Shown here: piece after piece, positions 1 to 8,842 of the stretch
Numbering within the stretch: the first letter of the stretch is position 1
Layout of the letters: each line of letters begins with the position of its first letter
Source: Peptococcaceae bacterium BRH_c4b
GTDB lineage: Bacteria; Bacillota; Desulfotomaculia; Desulfotomaculales; Desulfocucumaceae
Assembly: GCA_000961595.1 (NCBI GenBank)
Contig: LADO01000056.1
Location: forward strand, 1 to 64,000
DNA length: 64,000 nt
Reading direction: 5' to 3'
Made by a program: the position numbers and the translations under genes
Notes under the pieces: generated by a model
Database searches by the model: none
Told to the model about the DNA's origin: nothing
What the model saw: only the letters and a program-made list of their open reading frames with translations

Positions 1-170
1 GCTTCGCCTTTCGCGCCATGCTTGTTTTTGAACGGCCTCTGAATGACTTTAAAGCTAGGAGCCGCAGGAGCTGCAAATTTTTGTTTAATATAAAGGGATA
101 TGATATTTGTTGTAGAAAAAATATCTATTAGCTTAATATAATAAACACCAACGGAAGGAATGATGTTACC

Positions 171-635
171 TTGCGGGTGGCGATTGCCAGTGATCACGGA
201 GGATTCAGGCTGAAGAGCGAGATTATCGCTTTTTTGCACAAAGAACATATAGAATATAAAGACTTCGGCACCTATTCCGATGAATCTGTGGATTATCCGG
301 ATTATGCCCTGTCGGTGGCCGAGGCTGTACGGCTGGGAGACTTTACCCGGGGGATTATTTGCTGTGGCACGGGAATAGGAGTATCCATAGCAGCCAATAA
401 AGTTGCGGGGATCAGGGCGGCCCTCTGCCACGACACTTTTTCCGCCCGGGCCTCCAGGGAACACAATGACGCCAACGTGCTTACCATGGGAGAAAGGGTA
501 ATTGGCGTTGGCCTGGCCCTGGATATTGTTAAAATATGGTTGGAGACTGAGTTTCAGGGAGGCAGACACGCCCGCCGGCTGGAGAAAATAAGCAATATAG
601 AAAACGGCGTCTGCCACGGCACCGAATATAAGTGA
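171..635 (+). CDS. rpiB: Ribose-5-phosphate isomerase B (RpiB/LacAB family)
   Basis: Interconverts ribose 5-phosphate and ribulose 5-phosphate in the cytosolic pentose phosphate pathway. The 154-residue length fits the family. The N-terminal SDHGG (residues 7-11), the CCGTGIG stretch with the catalytic-type Cys65, and EHND with His98 are the RpiB signatures. The start is TTG at 171, about 11 bases after a GGAAGGA at 153-159; the nearby ATG at 161 is out of frame. It lies just upstream of glyA, as ywlF does in many Firmicutes. A TATAAT at 137-142 could be its -10 box, but I see no good -35. Confidence 0.93.
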   Translation: MRVAIASDHGGFRLKSEIIAFLHKEHIEYKDFGTYSDESVDYPDYALSVAEAVRLGDFTRGIICCGTGIGVSIAANKVAGIRAALCHDTFSARASREHNDANVLTMGERVIGVGLALDIVKIWLETEFQGGRHARRLEKISNIENGVCHGTEYK

Positions 636-640
636 GCCTT

Positions 641-673
641 GGGTTCGGTAGGGGTTATTCCCCTACCGAACCC
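641..673. other. Perfect 14-bp stem hairpin after rpiB
   Basis: Stem 641-654 pairs perfectly with 660-673 around a 5-base loop. No T-run follows, so it is not a classic intrinsic terminator. It may be an mRNA-stabilising or Rho-associated hairpin. Further inverted repeats follow up to glyA (agcctgt 701-707 with acaggct 735-741), giving a structured spacer. Confidence 0.6.
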
Positions 674-797
674 TTAGAGCGAACTTAGTTCGAGCTATAC
701 AGCCTGTTGATTCCCGACCTTCGAGGACGGAGTCTTACAGGCTGTTAGCGAGATAATTAACAGACAATGGTCAAGTGAATTGCGGGAGGAGTACTAA

Positions 798-2042
798 ATG
801 AGCCTGATGAACACCCTTGCCGGGACGGACCCCGAAATTTCCAGGGCCATAAAACTGGAGTTGGATAGGCAGCGCAACACCCTGGAGCTCATTGCCTCGG
901 AGAATATAGTAAGCCGGGCGGTGATGGAGGCCCAGGGGTCCGTTCTTACCAACAAGTATGCCGAGGGTTACGTAGGTCGCCGCTATTACGGCGGCTGCCA
1001 CTGTGTGGATATTGCCGAGGATATCGCTATCAAGAGGGCTAAAGAAATATTCGGTGCGGAATACGCCAACGTCCAGCCTCATTCCGGGGCCCAGGCTAAC
1101 CTGTCGGTATATTTCGCCCTCCTGCAGCCCGGTGATACCATCCTGGGCATGAATCTTGCCCACGGCGGGCACCTGACCCACGGCAGCCCGCTGAATATTT
1201 CGGGTAAATATTTTAAAATAGCTTCCTACGGGGTAGATCAGGATACCGGGCGGATCGATTACGACAAGGTACACGAGGCGGCCAGGCAGAGAAGGCCGAA
1301 AATTATAGTGGGAGGGGCCAGTGCCTATCCCCGGGAGATAGATTTCAACAAACTGGCGGATATAGCCAGGGAAGTAGGCGCCTACCTGATGGTGGACATG
1401 GCCCACATTGCCGGCCTGGTAGCGGCGGGGTTGCACGTGAGCCCTATGCCCTGCGCCGATGTGGTAACCACCACCACTCACAAAACACTGCGCGGCCCCC
1501 GGGGCGGCATGATCCTGTGCAAGGAAAAACTGGGGCCGGCTATCGACAAGGCCGTATTTCCCGGCATCCAGGGCGGCCCGCTGATGCACGTGATTGCCGC
1601 CAAGGCGGTGGCCTTTGGCGAGGCCCTCCAGCCCGAATTTAAAACCTACCAGCAAAAAGTGGTGCGGAATGCTGCTGTCCTGGCCGATGCCCTGACCGGA
1701 TACGGTTTCAACCTGGTCAGCGGGGGCACCGACAATCACATGATACTGGTGGACCTGCGCAGTAAAAATATCACCGGCCGGGATGCGGAGAAACTGCTGG
1801 ATCAGGTGGGGGTAACGGTAAACAAAAACGCCATTCCCTATGACCCGCAGCCCCCGGTGGTGGCCAGCGGCATAAGGATCGGCACCCCGGCGGTGACCAC
1901 CAGGGGACTGAATGAAGACGACATGAAAATACTGGCGGATATCATGCACCATGCCTTTAGTTTTGACGGGGATGCCGGACATTTGCGCCAGGCAGAAGAA
2001 AAGGCTGCAGCATTATGCCGGAAATATCCAGTGTACGAGTAG
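798..2042 (+). CDS. glyA: Serine hydroxymethyltransferase
   Basis: PLP enzyme that converts serine and tetrahydrofolate to glycine and methylene-tetrahydrofolate, the main one-carbon source. The 414-residue length is standard. The PLP-lysine motif [14 protein letters not shown] places the Schiff-base lysine at residue 229. The N-terminal [10 protein letters not shown] and [13 protein letters not shown] substrate motifs are intact. The ATG at 798 follows GGGAGGAG. It sits between rpiB and a dCMP deaminase gene, so one-carbon and pyrimidine nucleotide functions are neighbours. The long open frame on the opposite strand is a shadow of this gene. Confidence 0.97.
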   Translation: MSLMNTLAGTDPEISRAIKLELDRQRNTLELIASENIVSRAVMEAQGSVLTNKYAEGYVGRRYYGGCHCVDIAEDIAIKRAKEIFGAEYANVQPHSGAQANLSVYFALLQPGDTILGMNLAHGGHLTHGSPLNISGKYFKIASYGVDQDTGRIDYDKVHEAARQRRPKIIVGGASAYPREIDFNKLADIAREVGAYLMVDMAHIAGLVAAGLHVSPMPCADVVTTTTHKTLRGPRGGMILCKEKLGPAIDKAVFPGIQGGPLMHVIAAKAVAFGEALQPEFKTYQQKVVRNAAVLADALTGYGFNLVSGGTDNHMILVDLRSKNITGRDAEKLLDQVGVTVNKNAIPYDPQPPVVASGIRIGTPAVTTRGLNEDDMKILADIMHHAFSFDGDAGHLRQAEEKAAALCRKYPVYE

Positions 2043-2094
2043 GTAGAGTCCCTTCAGGTGGTATCGCCTGAAAGGTAAAGATTTTATGTAACTA

Positions 2095-2175
2095 CCCTGA
2101 CAATAAGTTTAGGGAAATGTCATCCTGAGCGTTAGCGAAGGATCTTAAGATTCTTCACTTCGTTCAGAATGACAT
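2095..2175. repeat. Palindromic dispersed repeat, copy 1
   Basis: The sequence contains ATGTCATCCTGAGCG at its left and CGTTCAGAATGACAT at its right, which are near inverted repeats. The left 60 or so bases recur almost exactly, in inverted orientation, at 18145-18210 after spoIID. Mobile or REP-like intergenic repeats of this look occur in many Firmicutes. No coding potential. Confidence 0.8.
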
Positions 2176-2304
2176 AACTGCAAACAGATTTTCACCCTTC
2201 TGCTGGTGGCGTTTAGCGGCATGGGGGTCTGAATTCTGAATACTTGATAGATATTTAAAATTAACTTGTTATACTATTTGCGAATTTTGGGAGGTTTGTC
2301 GGAT

Positions 2305-2751
2305 ATGACCTCAACCCGCCCTTCATTTGATGAAACGTACATGGAAGTGGTGGAAACCATAGCCCGCCGCTCCACCTGCCTGCGCAAAAAGGTAGGAGCG
2401 GTTATTGTAGTTGACAAGCGTATTATTTCCCATGGGTACAATGGTCTGGTCAGCGGTGAGGTGCACTGCTGCGACACCGGCCAGTGCCTCAAGGAAATTG
2501 CTGGCCGGGAGGATTACAAACCCTGCGTGCACGCCGAGCAAAACTCCATCTGCCTCTGCGCCAAGAGGGGGCTGGCGGTAAAGGGAGGCACAATTTACGT
2601 TAACGCTGATATCTGCGTTACCTGCGCCAAACTCATCGTTACCTGCGAGATTAGCCGGGTGGTGGTGCGGCGGGACCATAAAGGCACCAGGGAAGGCATA
2701 GACTACCTGGAGCGCTACGGGGTGAAGGTGGATTACTGGCCGCCGGAGTAG
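2305..2751 (+). CDS. dCMP deaminase (ComEB family)
   Basis: Zinc-dependent deamination of dCMP to dUMP, feeding dTMP synthesis. The 148-residue protein has the CHAE-type motif CVHAEQ (His76, Glu78) and a CVTC pair (Cys104, Cys107) that complete the zinc site. A Cys-rich segment VHCCDTGQC (about residues 51-59) fits the extra structural zinc seen in bacterial dCMP deaminases. I chose the ATG at 2305, which has GGGAGG at 2289-2294; an upstream in-frame TTG at 2266 has no ribosome site. ComEB is the Bacillus name for this family; a competence role is not implied. Confidence 0.92.
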   Translation: MTSTRPSFDETYMEVVETIARRSTCLRKKVGAVIVVDKRIISHGYNGLVSGEVHCCDTGQCLKEIAGREDYKPCVHAEQNSICLCAKRGLAVKGGTIYVNADICVTCAKLIVTCEISRVVVRRDHKGTREGIDYLERYGVKVDYWPPE

Positions 2752-2755
2752 TACC

Positions 2756-2783
2756 GCGACGAGGGGACGGTTCTCGGTGTCGC
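2756..2783. repeat. GCGAC...ACGGTTCTC...GTCGC palindromic repeat
   Basis: A 28-base element with GCGAC/GTCGC ends and an ACGGTTCTC core. At least six related copies lie in the next 2 kb, always between genes. Confidence 0.7.
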
Positions 2784-2870
2784 ATTAACTTCAGTTCATC
2801 ATTTTGAGCAAGCAGGTTATACAAAGTTGTTAAAAGTACAATAATGACTATTTTGAGGAGATTGTCAATA

Positions 2871-3551
2871 TTGCCGGAAAAAGCGGTATTGTTTGATATA
2901 GGTTCCACCCTGATCATGGGGCCGGACATATCACCGGCCAAATACATCAGCCGCCTGCTGGGACTGCCTGACAGGGAAAAGGGCAGGGTAGCGGACCTGG
3001 TCATGTGCAGGGATTTCACCTGCCACCGGCATGTGTGCCGGGAACTGGCCGGGAGATTTGCGGTGCCGGAAGAACTGGAAAGTAATTTAGAACACCTGTG
3101 GCGGGAGCAGGAAATGTCGGCCAGAGAAATTCCCGGCGCTTCCGTGGCTGTGAACAGGGTAAAGAGCCTTGGTTTTAAGGTGGGACTGGTTTCCGATATA
3201 TGGGCCCCCTATTACCGGGCTTTTTTGCAGGCCTGCCCGGAAGCGGCGGCACTGGTGGACTATGCAGCTTTGAGCTTCCGGGAGGGAATCAAGAAGCCTT
3301 CCCGGGAGATATTCCGGCGTGCCCTGGACGGGCTGGGGGTCAGCCCGGAAAACACCTGGATGGTAGGGGATACCTACGAAAACGATCTGGCCCCGGCCAT
3401 GGAACTGGGGATAAAAACAGTGTGGGTGCTGTGCCGCCCGGAAAAGGAATACATGGCCATGGCTGGGGTGCTGCTGGGCAGACTTAAAAAACCCGACATA
3501 ATAATCAGCTCCATTGCCGAATTGGCGGAGATAGATTTAGGTACCGGATAG
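2871..3551 (+). CDS. HAD-superfamily hydrolase
   Basis: Cytosolic HAD-like hydrolase, probably a small-molecule phosphatase; the substrate is unknown. About 226 residues. Motif I is FDIGST, so the nucleophile Asp9 is present but the usual second Asp (general acid) is Gly. A Ser/Thr-type motif II (LVSDI), a motif III lysine (KKPS) and motif IV GDTYENDL are visible. I prefer TTG at 2871, which has GAGGAG at 2855-2860; the ATG at 2844 would lengthen it by 9 residues but has no ribosome site. It lies between two repeat clusters and is probably transcribed alone or with the upstream deaminase gene. Confidence 0.8.
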   Translation: MPEKAVLFDIGSTLIMGPDISPAKYISRLLGLPDREKGRVADLVMCRDFTCHRHVCRELAGRFAVPEELESNLEHLWREQEMSAREIPGASVAVNRVKSLGFKVGLVSDIWAPYYRAFLQACPEAAALVDYAALSFREGIKKPSREIFRRALDGLGVSPENTWMVGDTYENDLAPAMELGIKTVWVLCRPEKEYMAMAGVLLGRLKKPDIIISSIAELAEIDLGTG

Positions 3552-3587
3552 ATTTATAAGTTATTAAGTTATTGCGACCAGGGTATT

Positions 3588-3666
3588 GCGACAAGGGGAC
3601 AGTTCTCTGTTTCGCATTTCCAAGCTCAAACCCAACTGTGCGACAGGAGAACCGTCCCCTATGTCG
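3588..3666. repeat. Two opposed copies of the ACGGTTCTC-type repeat
   Basis: Copy 3588-3615 (GCGACAAGGGGACAGTTCTC...) and copy 3639-3666 (GCGACAGGAGAACCGTCCCC...) are in opposite orientation. They could fold together into one long hairpin between the HAD gene and the next gene. Confidence 0.7.
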
Positions 3667-3702
3667 TCCCCTATGTAGCATGAAATGAAAGGTGGGACAG
3701 AT

Positions 3703-4323
3703 ATGAATATAGTTAAGGTTGAAAAGCATACTGCCGGGGAGTTGATCGACAGGCTGCGCATGGTTACCATGCTCACAGATCCGGAAAAATGCATATACAG
3801 GGATACCTTTATATCCCTGGAGAATATACATACGGATGAGCTTTCTCCTCCCCAGTCCTACGTGCTCACCAGCGAACTGCAAAAGGTGCGCGATCTGCGC
3901 TGGGAGCTGCAGCGGCACGGCGTGGATTTGTTCAACCTGGACGGCTATGTCAGCGTCTATCTGGACGACTACCCGGAGCCCATCGACGTGATGCCCCCGG
4001 TGATCGAGGAGTCCGTGGAGCGGGACGGCACCGTGCACAGCATCGTCTGTGACGGCATGCACCGGGTATACCTGGCCCGGCTGGAGTGGGTCATCCCCCA
4101 GGTGATATTTATCCGGGGCATTCCCCGGGAAATGCCCTATTACGCCTTCCCCGTACACGGCGGCTGGGACGCCGTGGTGCTCCGGGAAGATCTGCCCGAG
4201 GGCTTTGTAAAAAAATGGCACCGGATCTCCAACTACAAAACCCTTTACCGTAACTTCAACTCTGCTTTTGACAACGTAGGCGGTCCCCGGGGACGGTTTG
4301 TTAAAGCGGTACCGGGAAACTAA
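3703..4323 (+). CDS. Uncharacterised protein with a ParB/sulfiredoxin-like DGMHR motif
   Basis: I do not recognise the family with certainty. About 206 residues, soluble, with no signal peptide. The central stretch SIVCDGMHRVYLAR resembles the DGxHRxxA motif of ParB-like NTPase/nuclease-fold proteins, and the preceding PEPIDVMPPVIE would suit the strand before it. The C-terminal half is rich in aromatic residues and has no known motif. The start at ATG 3703 is chosen because AAGGTGGG lies at 3689-3696. The neighbours are a HAD hydrolase and wecB, with repeat clusters on both sides, so operon membership is doubtful. A sugar-nucleotide role is possible only by location. Confidence 0.65.
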   Translation: MNIVKVEKHTAGELIDRLRMVTMLTDPEKCIYRDTFISLENIHTDELSPPQSYVLTSELQKVRDLRWELQRHGVDLFNLDGYVSVYLDDYPEPIDVMPPVIEESVERDGTVHSIVCDGMHRVYLARLEWVIPQVIFIRGIPREMPYYAFPVHGGWDAVVLREDLPEGFVKKWHRISNYKTLYRNFNSAFDNVGGPRGRFVKAVPGN

Positions 4324-4662
4324 GTTATTAAGTTATTGAGATGAATGGTACCCCTGGGAGAACAGGTGGAAGGCGTTATTGCATTTTTCTTAATACCCAA
4401 GCAGTAGTGTGATTTTTGCGACAAGGAAGAGCTGTTCCCTGTCGCATAGCGCGACAAGGTCAAGAGGACGGTTCTTGGTGTCGCAAGTCTAGATCGAATC
4501 GTATGACAGGAGAACCGTTCCCTGTGTCGAGCCCTGTATTACGAAGTTATTGGGGCAAGAATGTATATAAAATGTATATAATATGATAAGTGCGATGGAA
4601 TTGGAATGGGTCAGGGGAAAGTGAGTCAGAGAACCGTCCCCTGACTCAAACTGGAGATTGTT
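4324..4662. repeat. Gene-free stretch filled with palindromic repeats
   Basis: Four more members of the repeat family are packed here: 4418-4445, 4451-4484, 4505-4529 and 4610-4647. The last has GTCAGGGGA/TCCCCTGAC arms and GAGTCA/TGACTC in place of GCGAC/GTCGC, so it is a variant. No open frame of note; the wecB promoter may lie in the AT-rich 4560-4585 part. Confidence 0.75.
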
Positions 4663-5811
4663 ATGATAAAAATACTAGCTATATTCGGCACCCGGCCGGA
4701 AGCCATCAAAATGGCCCCTCTGGTGAAGGAGTTGGGCCGCTACCCGGGACAGATACAGTGCCGGGTGGCGGTCACCGCCCAGCACCGGGAAATGCTGGAT
4801 CAGGTGCTGAGATTGTTCGCCATAGAACCGGAATACGATCTGGGCATTATGCAGCCCGGGCAGTCCCTTTTTGACATTACCGGCCGGGCTCTGGCCGGAC
4901 TGGAAAAGGTGTTGGCAGAGGAAAAGCCCGATCTGGTGCTGGTGCACGGTGATACCACCACCACCTTCGTGGCCGCCCTGGCCTCCTACTACCTACAGAT
5001 ACCAGTGGGGCATGTGGAGGCGGGCCTGCGCACCGGCAACAAATACTCCCCCTATCCCGAGGAAATTAACCGCCGCCTGACAGGGGCGCTGGCGGACACG
5101 CATTTCGCCCCTACTGCTCTGGCCAGGGATAATCTTTTGCGGGAGGGAGTCCCGGAGGAAAATATTTTTGTCACCGGCAATACCGTCATAGATGCTCTGC
5201 TGAGCACGGTGTCGGACGACTACCTCTTTACCCAGCCGGAACTGAACGCTATTGATTACCCTGGCTCAAGGGTTTTGCTGGTCACCACCCACCGCAGGGA
5301 AAACCTGGGCGAGCCCATGCGTCATATATATCTGGCTCTGAGGGAAATAATAGAGTCATATTCCGATGTGCGGATAGTATTTCCGGTGCACAAAAACCCC
5401 GCTGTAAGGCAGGTGGTGGAAGCGGTGCTGGGGGGATTGGAGCGGGTGCACCTGACGGAGCCCCTGGACTACCAGCCCTTTGTCAATCTGATGCAGAAAA
5501 GCCATATTGTGCTGACTGATTCCGGCGGCATGCAGGAGGAAGCCCCATCCCTGGGCAAACCGGTGCTGGTGCTACGCAACACCACGGAAAGGCCAGAGGC
5601 TGTGGAGGCCGGCACGGTGCTCCTGGTGGGCACCGGCAGGGAGGATGTGCTGAGGGAAACCCGCCGCCTGCTGGACGACCCCGGGCACTACCACAGCATG
5701 GCCGGGGCGGTCAATCCATATGGCGACGGCCATGCCTCTAGTAGGATAGCCGGCTTCATACAGTACAGGTATGGAATGACAAAAACCCCCCCGGAGAGTT
5801 TTGGGCGGTAA
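4663..5811 (+). CDS. wecB: UDP-N-acetylglucosamine 2-epimerase (non-hydrolysing)
   Basis: Interconverts UDP-GlcNAc and UDP-ManNAc, supplying ManNAc for wall teichoic acid linkage units or surface polysaccharides. The 382 residues match WecB/Mna[13 protein letters not shown] near the N-terminus, [10 protein letters not shown] in the middle and the UDP-binding [11 protein letters not shown] in the C-terminal half are diagnostic, in a GT-B-like fold. The ATG at 4663 follows CTGGAGATTGTT. In many Firmicutes this gene sits directly upstream of the ATP synthase operon, as here. Confidence 0.95.
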   Translation: MIKILAIFGTRPEAIKMAPLVKELGRYPGQIQCRVAVTAQHREMLDQVLRLFAIEPEYDLGIMQPGQSLFDITGRALAGLEKVLAEEKPDLVLVHGDTTTTFVAALASYYLQIPVGHVEAGLRTGNKYSPYPEEINRRLTGALADTHFAPTALARDNLLREGVPEENIFVTGNTVIDALLSTVSDDYLFTQPELNAIDYPGSRVLLVTTHRRENLGEPMRHIYLALREIIESYSDVRIVFPVHKNPAVRQVVEAVLGGLERVHLTEPLDYQPFVNLMQKSHIVLTDSGGMQEEAPSLGKPVLVLRNTTERPEAVEAGTVLLVGTGREDVLRETRRLLDDPGHYHSMAGAVNPYGDGHASSRIAGFIQYRYGMTKTPPESFGR

Positions 5812-5982
5812 ACCGTTCGGCAAGGAAAAATGTCTCTTCGGGGACAAAATTATTTCATTCCCCCCAGAAAAAAGTCCATTGGCTATGGAGGAATAACGCA
5901 GTCCGTGTAGAAGATATTCATTTGTATAAAGTGTTATTAACCTGCATTTAATATAAAAAAAACACCCGGCGGTTTAAATATT

Positions 5983-6216
5983 ATGGATGAAAAAAAGCCC
6001 GGCAGCGGCGGATTCCTGCAGGCCATGGCCTTTACAACCGTTCTTAGCATGGAGATGGCCATTGCCGTAACCCTGGGATTTTTCGGCGGCAGGTTGCTGG
6101 ACAAACAATTTCACACCGAACCCTGGAGCATGGTGGCGGGCATACTGCTTGGAGTGGCCGCCGGTATCTGGGGCATCATCAGTACCCTGCAGCGCTTTTG
6201 GAAAGACAAAGTCTAA
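5983..6216 (+). CDS. atpZ: AtpZ-like small ATP synthase-associated membrane protein
   Basis: 77-residue membrane protein with two predicted transmembrane segments (about residues 13-34 and 44-66), matching the AtpZ/AtpI-related family at the head of Firmicute atp operons. It is thought to help c-ring assembly or magnesium supply, a role not fixed for most species. The ATG at 5983 has only a weak upstream ribosome site. It lies upstream of a second, larger AtpI-like gene, with a 267-base repeat-rich spacer between them. Confidence 0.8.
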   Translation: MDEKKPGSGGFLQAMAFTTVLSMEMAIAVTLGFFGGRLLDKQFHTEPWSMVAGILLGVAAGIWGIISTLQRFWKDKV

Positions 6217-6249
6217 AGTCAAAAGTCTAAAGTCTAAAGTCTAAAGTCT
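6208..6249. repeat. Tandem heptamer AAAGTCT, about six units
   Basis: Units at 6208, 6215 (one change), 6222, 6229, 6236 and 6243 run through the stop codon of the upstream gene. The complementary wording GACTTTTGACATT appears twice at 6431-6465, so the spacer could form a long-range stem. Confidence 0.8.
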
Positions 6250-6427
6250 GACGACCGGCAACCTAATCCGGCGTTCGGCGAACAAAGGCGTCAGGCACCA
6301 TTTGCTAACTTATTTACCGGCAATCCCATGACGTTACGCACGCAGTGCTGCGAAAGCCTCAAGAAACGGAGAACCTGACAAGGAAACATTCTTACGATCA
6401 ATAACAGAATTATAGTTTGACAACTTT

Positions 6428-6467
6428 TTTTGACTTTTGACATTCGACATTTGACTTTTGACATTTA
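6428..6467. repeat. Direct repeat TTGACTTTTGACATT before atpI
   Basis: Two copies of a TGACTTTTGACATT-type word separated by TCGACAT. The word is the near reverse complement of the AAAGTCAAAAGTC at 6215-6227. It ends just before the AAGGAGG ribosome site of the next gene. Confidence 0.7.
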
Positions 6468-6483
6468 ATTAAGGAGGCAGCTC

Positions 6484-6915
6484 ATGTCCGGTACACAGCC
6501 CGTACCCGAACTGGATAACCAGCTAAAGATTGTGCTCAAGTATTCCGGCCTGGTTATGATCGGGCTATGCCTCGCCTTAATTTTATATCCCGGTGATACC
6601 ATGCTTTACGGCATGATTACCGGCCTGGCTGTGGGTATCTTCAATTCCGTTACCCTTACGAAAAGAATCAAAAGACTTGCCTATCTACACCCTGATGCAG
6701 CCAGAAAGCATATGAAACGGGGCCTGACCATGCGTCTGGGCCTTATTATGATAGTGCTCTTTTTCCTGGTGAGAGAAGCACCCTTTGTCAGCCTTTACGG
6801 AGTGGGGGCCGGCCTATTGATTCCCTCCGCTATTGCCATAATCCTGTCCATGGTTGAAACATATACTTTGCACCGTCAATCCAACGAGTTTATAAAAAAA
6901 TATTACAGCGACTAA
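6484..6915 (+). CDS. atpI: ATP synthase subunit I (AtpI-like)
   Basis: 143-residue integral membrane protein with four hydrophobic segments (about residues 17-37, 40-57, 77-97 and 100-122), typical of the ATP synthase I family. It probably assists assembly of the c-ring in the cytoplasmic membrane. The ATG at 6484 has the strong site AAGGAGG at 6471-6477. It precedes atpB by 121 bases. Sequence conservation in this family is low, so the call rests on topology and operon position. Confidence 0.85.
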   Translation: MSGTQPVPELDNQLKIVLKYSGLVMIGLCLALILYPGDTMLYGMITGLAVGIFNSVTLTKRIKRLAYLHPDAARKHMKRGLTMRLGLIMIVLFFLVREAPFVSLYGVGAGLLIPSAIAIILSMVETYTLHRQSNEFIKKYYSD

Positions 6916-7036
6916 TACCATGACCACACCGGCACAAACCCTTGCGCCGGTATACCATTATGCCGTACGGTACCCGTCAAAACAACTGTTTTTATATAAA
7001 ATAAAAAATATTTTACGGAAAGGGGTGAGAAAAAAC

Positions 7037-7771
7037 ATGAGAGGTTTAGAAGAAATCCATAAGGATCTAGATTTCTGGGGTTTTCTGCACATGGGGCACC
7101 ACGGTGTGGTTCCAACCCCCATTGGAGATGTAAACATCAAAACTCTGGTCATGACCTGGGGGGTTATGATACTGGTGGCGCTGTTCACGGTGTCGGCTAC
7201 CAGGGGCATGAAGGTGGGCAAACCCGGTAAACTGCAGTTGATGGTAGAGGAGATGTTCCAGTTTTTACGCGGCCTGGTCTATGAGAATATGGACTACAGA
7301 AAAGGCGCGGGTCTGATGTGTCTTATTTTCACTCTTTTTATCTTCCTGCTCTTCAGCAACCTGATAGGTCTGATACCTACCATGATGTCTCCCACGGCGG
7401 ACATCAACACCACCCTGGGCATGTCGCTGACGGTATTTTTGCTGGTACAGGTCCTCGGTTTCAAGTACACGGGAGGAAAATTTCTGAAGCACTATATTCA
7501 GCCTATTCCTTTATTCCTGCCGCTGGTCATTGTTGAGGAACTGTCCAAGCCCATCACGCTGGCCTTCCGTATTTACGGGAACATATACGCCGGTGAGGTC
7601 CTGATAGCAGTGCTGTTAGGGATGTTCAGCCTTACGGCCACTCTGCTGGGCGGTTTTGTAGCATCGGCTATCTGGCTGGCCTTCAGTATTTTTGTGGGCT
7701 TCATCCAGGCATTTATTTTTACCATGCTATCCATTGTCTATATCAGTCTGGTAGTAGCTGAAAATCACTAA
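7037..7771 (+). CDS. atpB: ATP synthase Fo subunit a
   Basis: Membrane stator subunit with the proton half-channels. 244 residues, with several transmembrane helices. The essential helix holds ELSKPITLAFRIYGN with the invariant arginine at residue 178, and the last helix has the conserved GFIQAFIFTMLSIVYI pattern. I start it at ATG 7037, preceded by AGGGGTGAG at 7021-7029; the upstream frame extension from 6920 lacks a ribosome site and any homology-like sequence. First of the eight core subunit genes. Confidence 0.96.
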   Translation: MRGLEEIHKDLDFWGFLHMGHHGVVPTPIGDVNIKTLVMTWGVMILVALFTVSATRGMKVGKPGKLQLMVEEMFQFLRGLVYENMDYRKGAGLMCLIFTLFIFLLFSNLIGLIPTMMSPTADINTTLGMSLTVFLLVQVLGFKYTGGKFLKHYIQPIPLFLPLVIVEELSKPITLAFRIYGNIYAGEVLIAVLLGMFSLTATLLGGFVASAIWLAFSIFVGFIQAFIFTMLSIVYISLVVAENH

Positions 7772-7793
7772 TATTTTGTATAGATACTGTCTG

Positions 7794-7830
7794 TTCGAAT
7801 CTCGAATTTCGAACATCGATTTTCGAGAAG
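7794..7830. repeat. Short TCGAA-rich inverted repeats between atpB and atpE
   Basis: TTCGAATCTCGAATTTCGAACATCG and the following TTTCGAGA contain overlapping palindromes (TCTCGAA with TTCGAGA). Function is unknown; it may act as an intercistronic mRNA hairpin. Confidence 0.5.
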
Positions 7831-7880
7831 TGCCACCATCAATCACGTATTAAAATATTTTAGAAGGGAGGGGAAAATAA

Positions 7881-8126
<246 letters not shown>

Positions 8127-8169
8127 TTATCCTGCCGGCCATCCGGCAAGCGGTGGCCCGACAGACTGG

Positions 8170-8220
8170 TAGCGGGCTTGGTCACGATTTGCCAAAGCCC
8201 GCTATCGCAATCCTTTTTTT
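8170..8220 (+). terminator. Hairpin plus T-run between atpE and atpF
   Basis: A stem of about 12 bp (8170-8181 with 8192-8204, one bulge) around TCACGATTTG is followed, 9 bases later, by seven Ts at 8214-8220. The gap makes full termination doubtful. It may be a partial terminator or a 3'-end stabiliser that raises atpE mRNA relative to downstream genes. Confidence 0.5.
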
Positions 8221-8335
8221 ACGAAGTTTAAAGCAAAGCCTTTACTGCGGTTGTGGTTGCCGAATGGCGCCTACCGTAAACCAGACGATTTAACCTTTTT
8301 CTCCGCAGGCAAGGAAGGAGGGGTAGTGAAGCTAT

Positions 8336-8842
8336 ATGGAATCAGTTATTGGTGCGTTAAACTTGAACGCAACTCTGGTGGCACAAATTTTTAACTTTAT
8401 AGTTCTTTTAATCTTTCTCCGCGTGGTGGTTTACAAACCCATTGTCAATGTGTTGGAACAAAGACAAAAAGCCATTGCCGACAATGTAGCCGCTGCTGAA
8501 GAAGAGAGAAAACAAGCCGAGGCCCTGCGTCAGAGTTATCTGGCCGAAATGCAGAAAAGCAAGGAAGAGGCTCAGGCTATTATCCAGCAGGCCACCAAAG
8601 CTGGCGAAGCCCAGGCCCAGCAGATACTCGAAGCTGCCAAGGCCGAGTCCGTGCGGATCAAAGATTCCGCATTGGCTGATATAGAACGGGAGAAGGAGAA
8701 AGCGGTTGCAATATTGCGCGAGCAGGTGGTTACACTGTCCATCATGGTTGCCAATAAAGTGGTTAGCAAGCAAATTACCGATAATCTCCAGCACGATATG
8801 GTCAATGAATTTATTAAAGAGGCAGGGGATCTGCCATGCTAA
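8336..8842 (+). CDS. atpF: ATP synthase Fo subunit b
   Basis: Peripheral stalk subunit: an N-terminal membrane helix (about residues 12-32), then a long charged coiled coil reaching to F1. 168 residues, the usual length. The stretch [22 protein letters not shown] after the helix is typical of b subunits. The ATG at 8336 follows AAGGAGGGG. Its end overlaps the start of atpH by seven bases, which implies translational coupling. Confidence 0.95.
   Translation: MESVIGALNLNATLVAQIFNFIVLLIFLRVVVYKPIVNVLEQRQKAIADNVAAAEEERKQAEALRQSYLAEMQKSKEEAQAIIQQATKAGEAQAQQILEAAKAESVRIKDSALADIEREKEKAVAILREQVVTLSIMVANKVVSKQITDNLQHDMVNEFIKEAGDLPC

Noticed and set aside
1-170. 3' end of an upstream gene
   Set aside because: No frame in the first 170 bases shows a recognisable C-terminus; only an AT-rich promoter-like stretch is seen.
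636-797. T-box or glycine riboswitch upstream of glyA
   Set aside because: The hairpins present lack the T-box sequence and the tandem glycine aptamer pattern; no terminator/antiterminator pair is seen.
771-1982. 403-codon frame on the minus strand
   Set aside because: It lies wholly opposite glyA, has no ribosome site and reads as a low-information His/Gly/Pro-rich protein, a codon-bias shadow.
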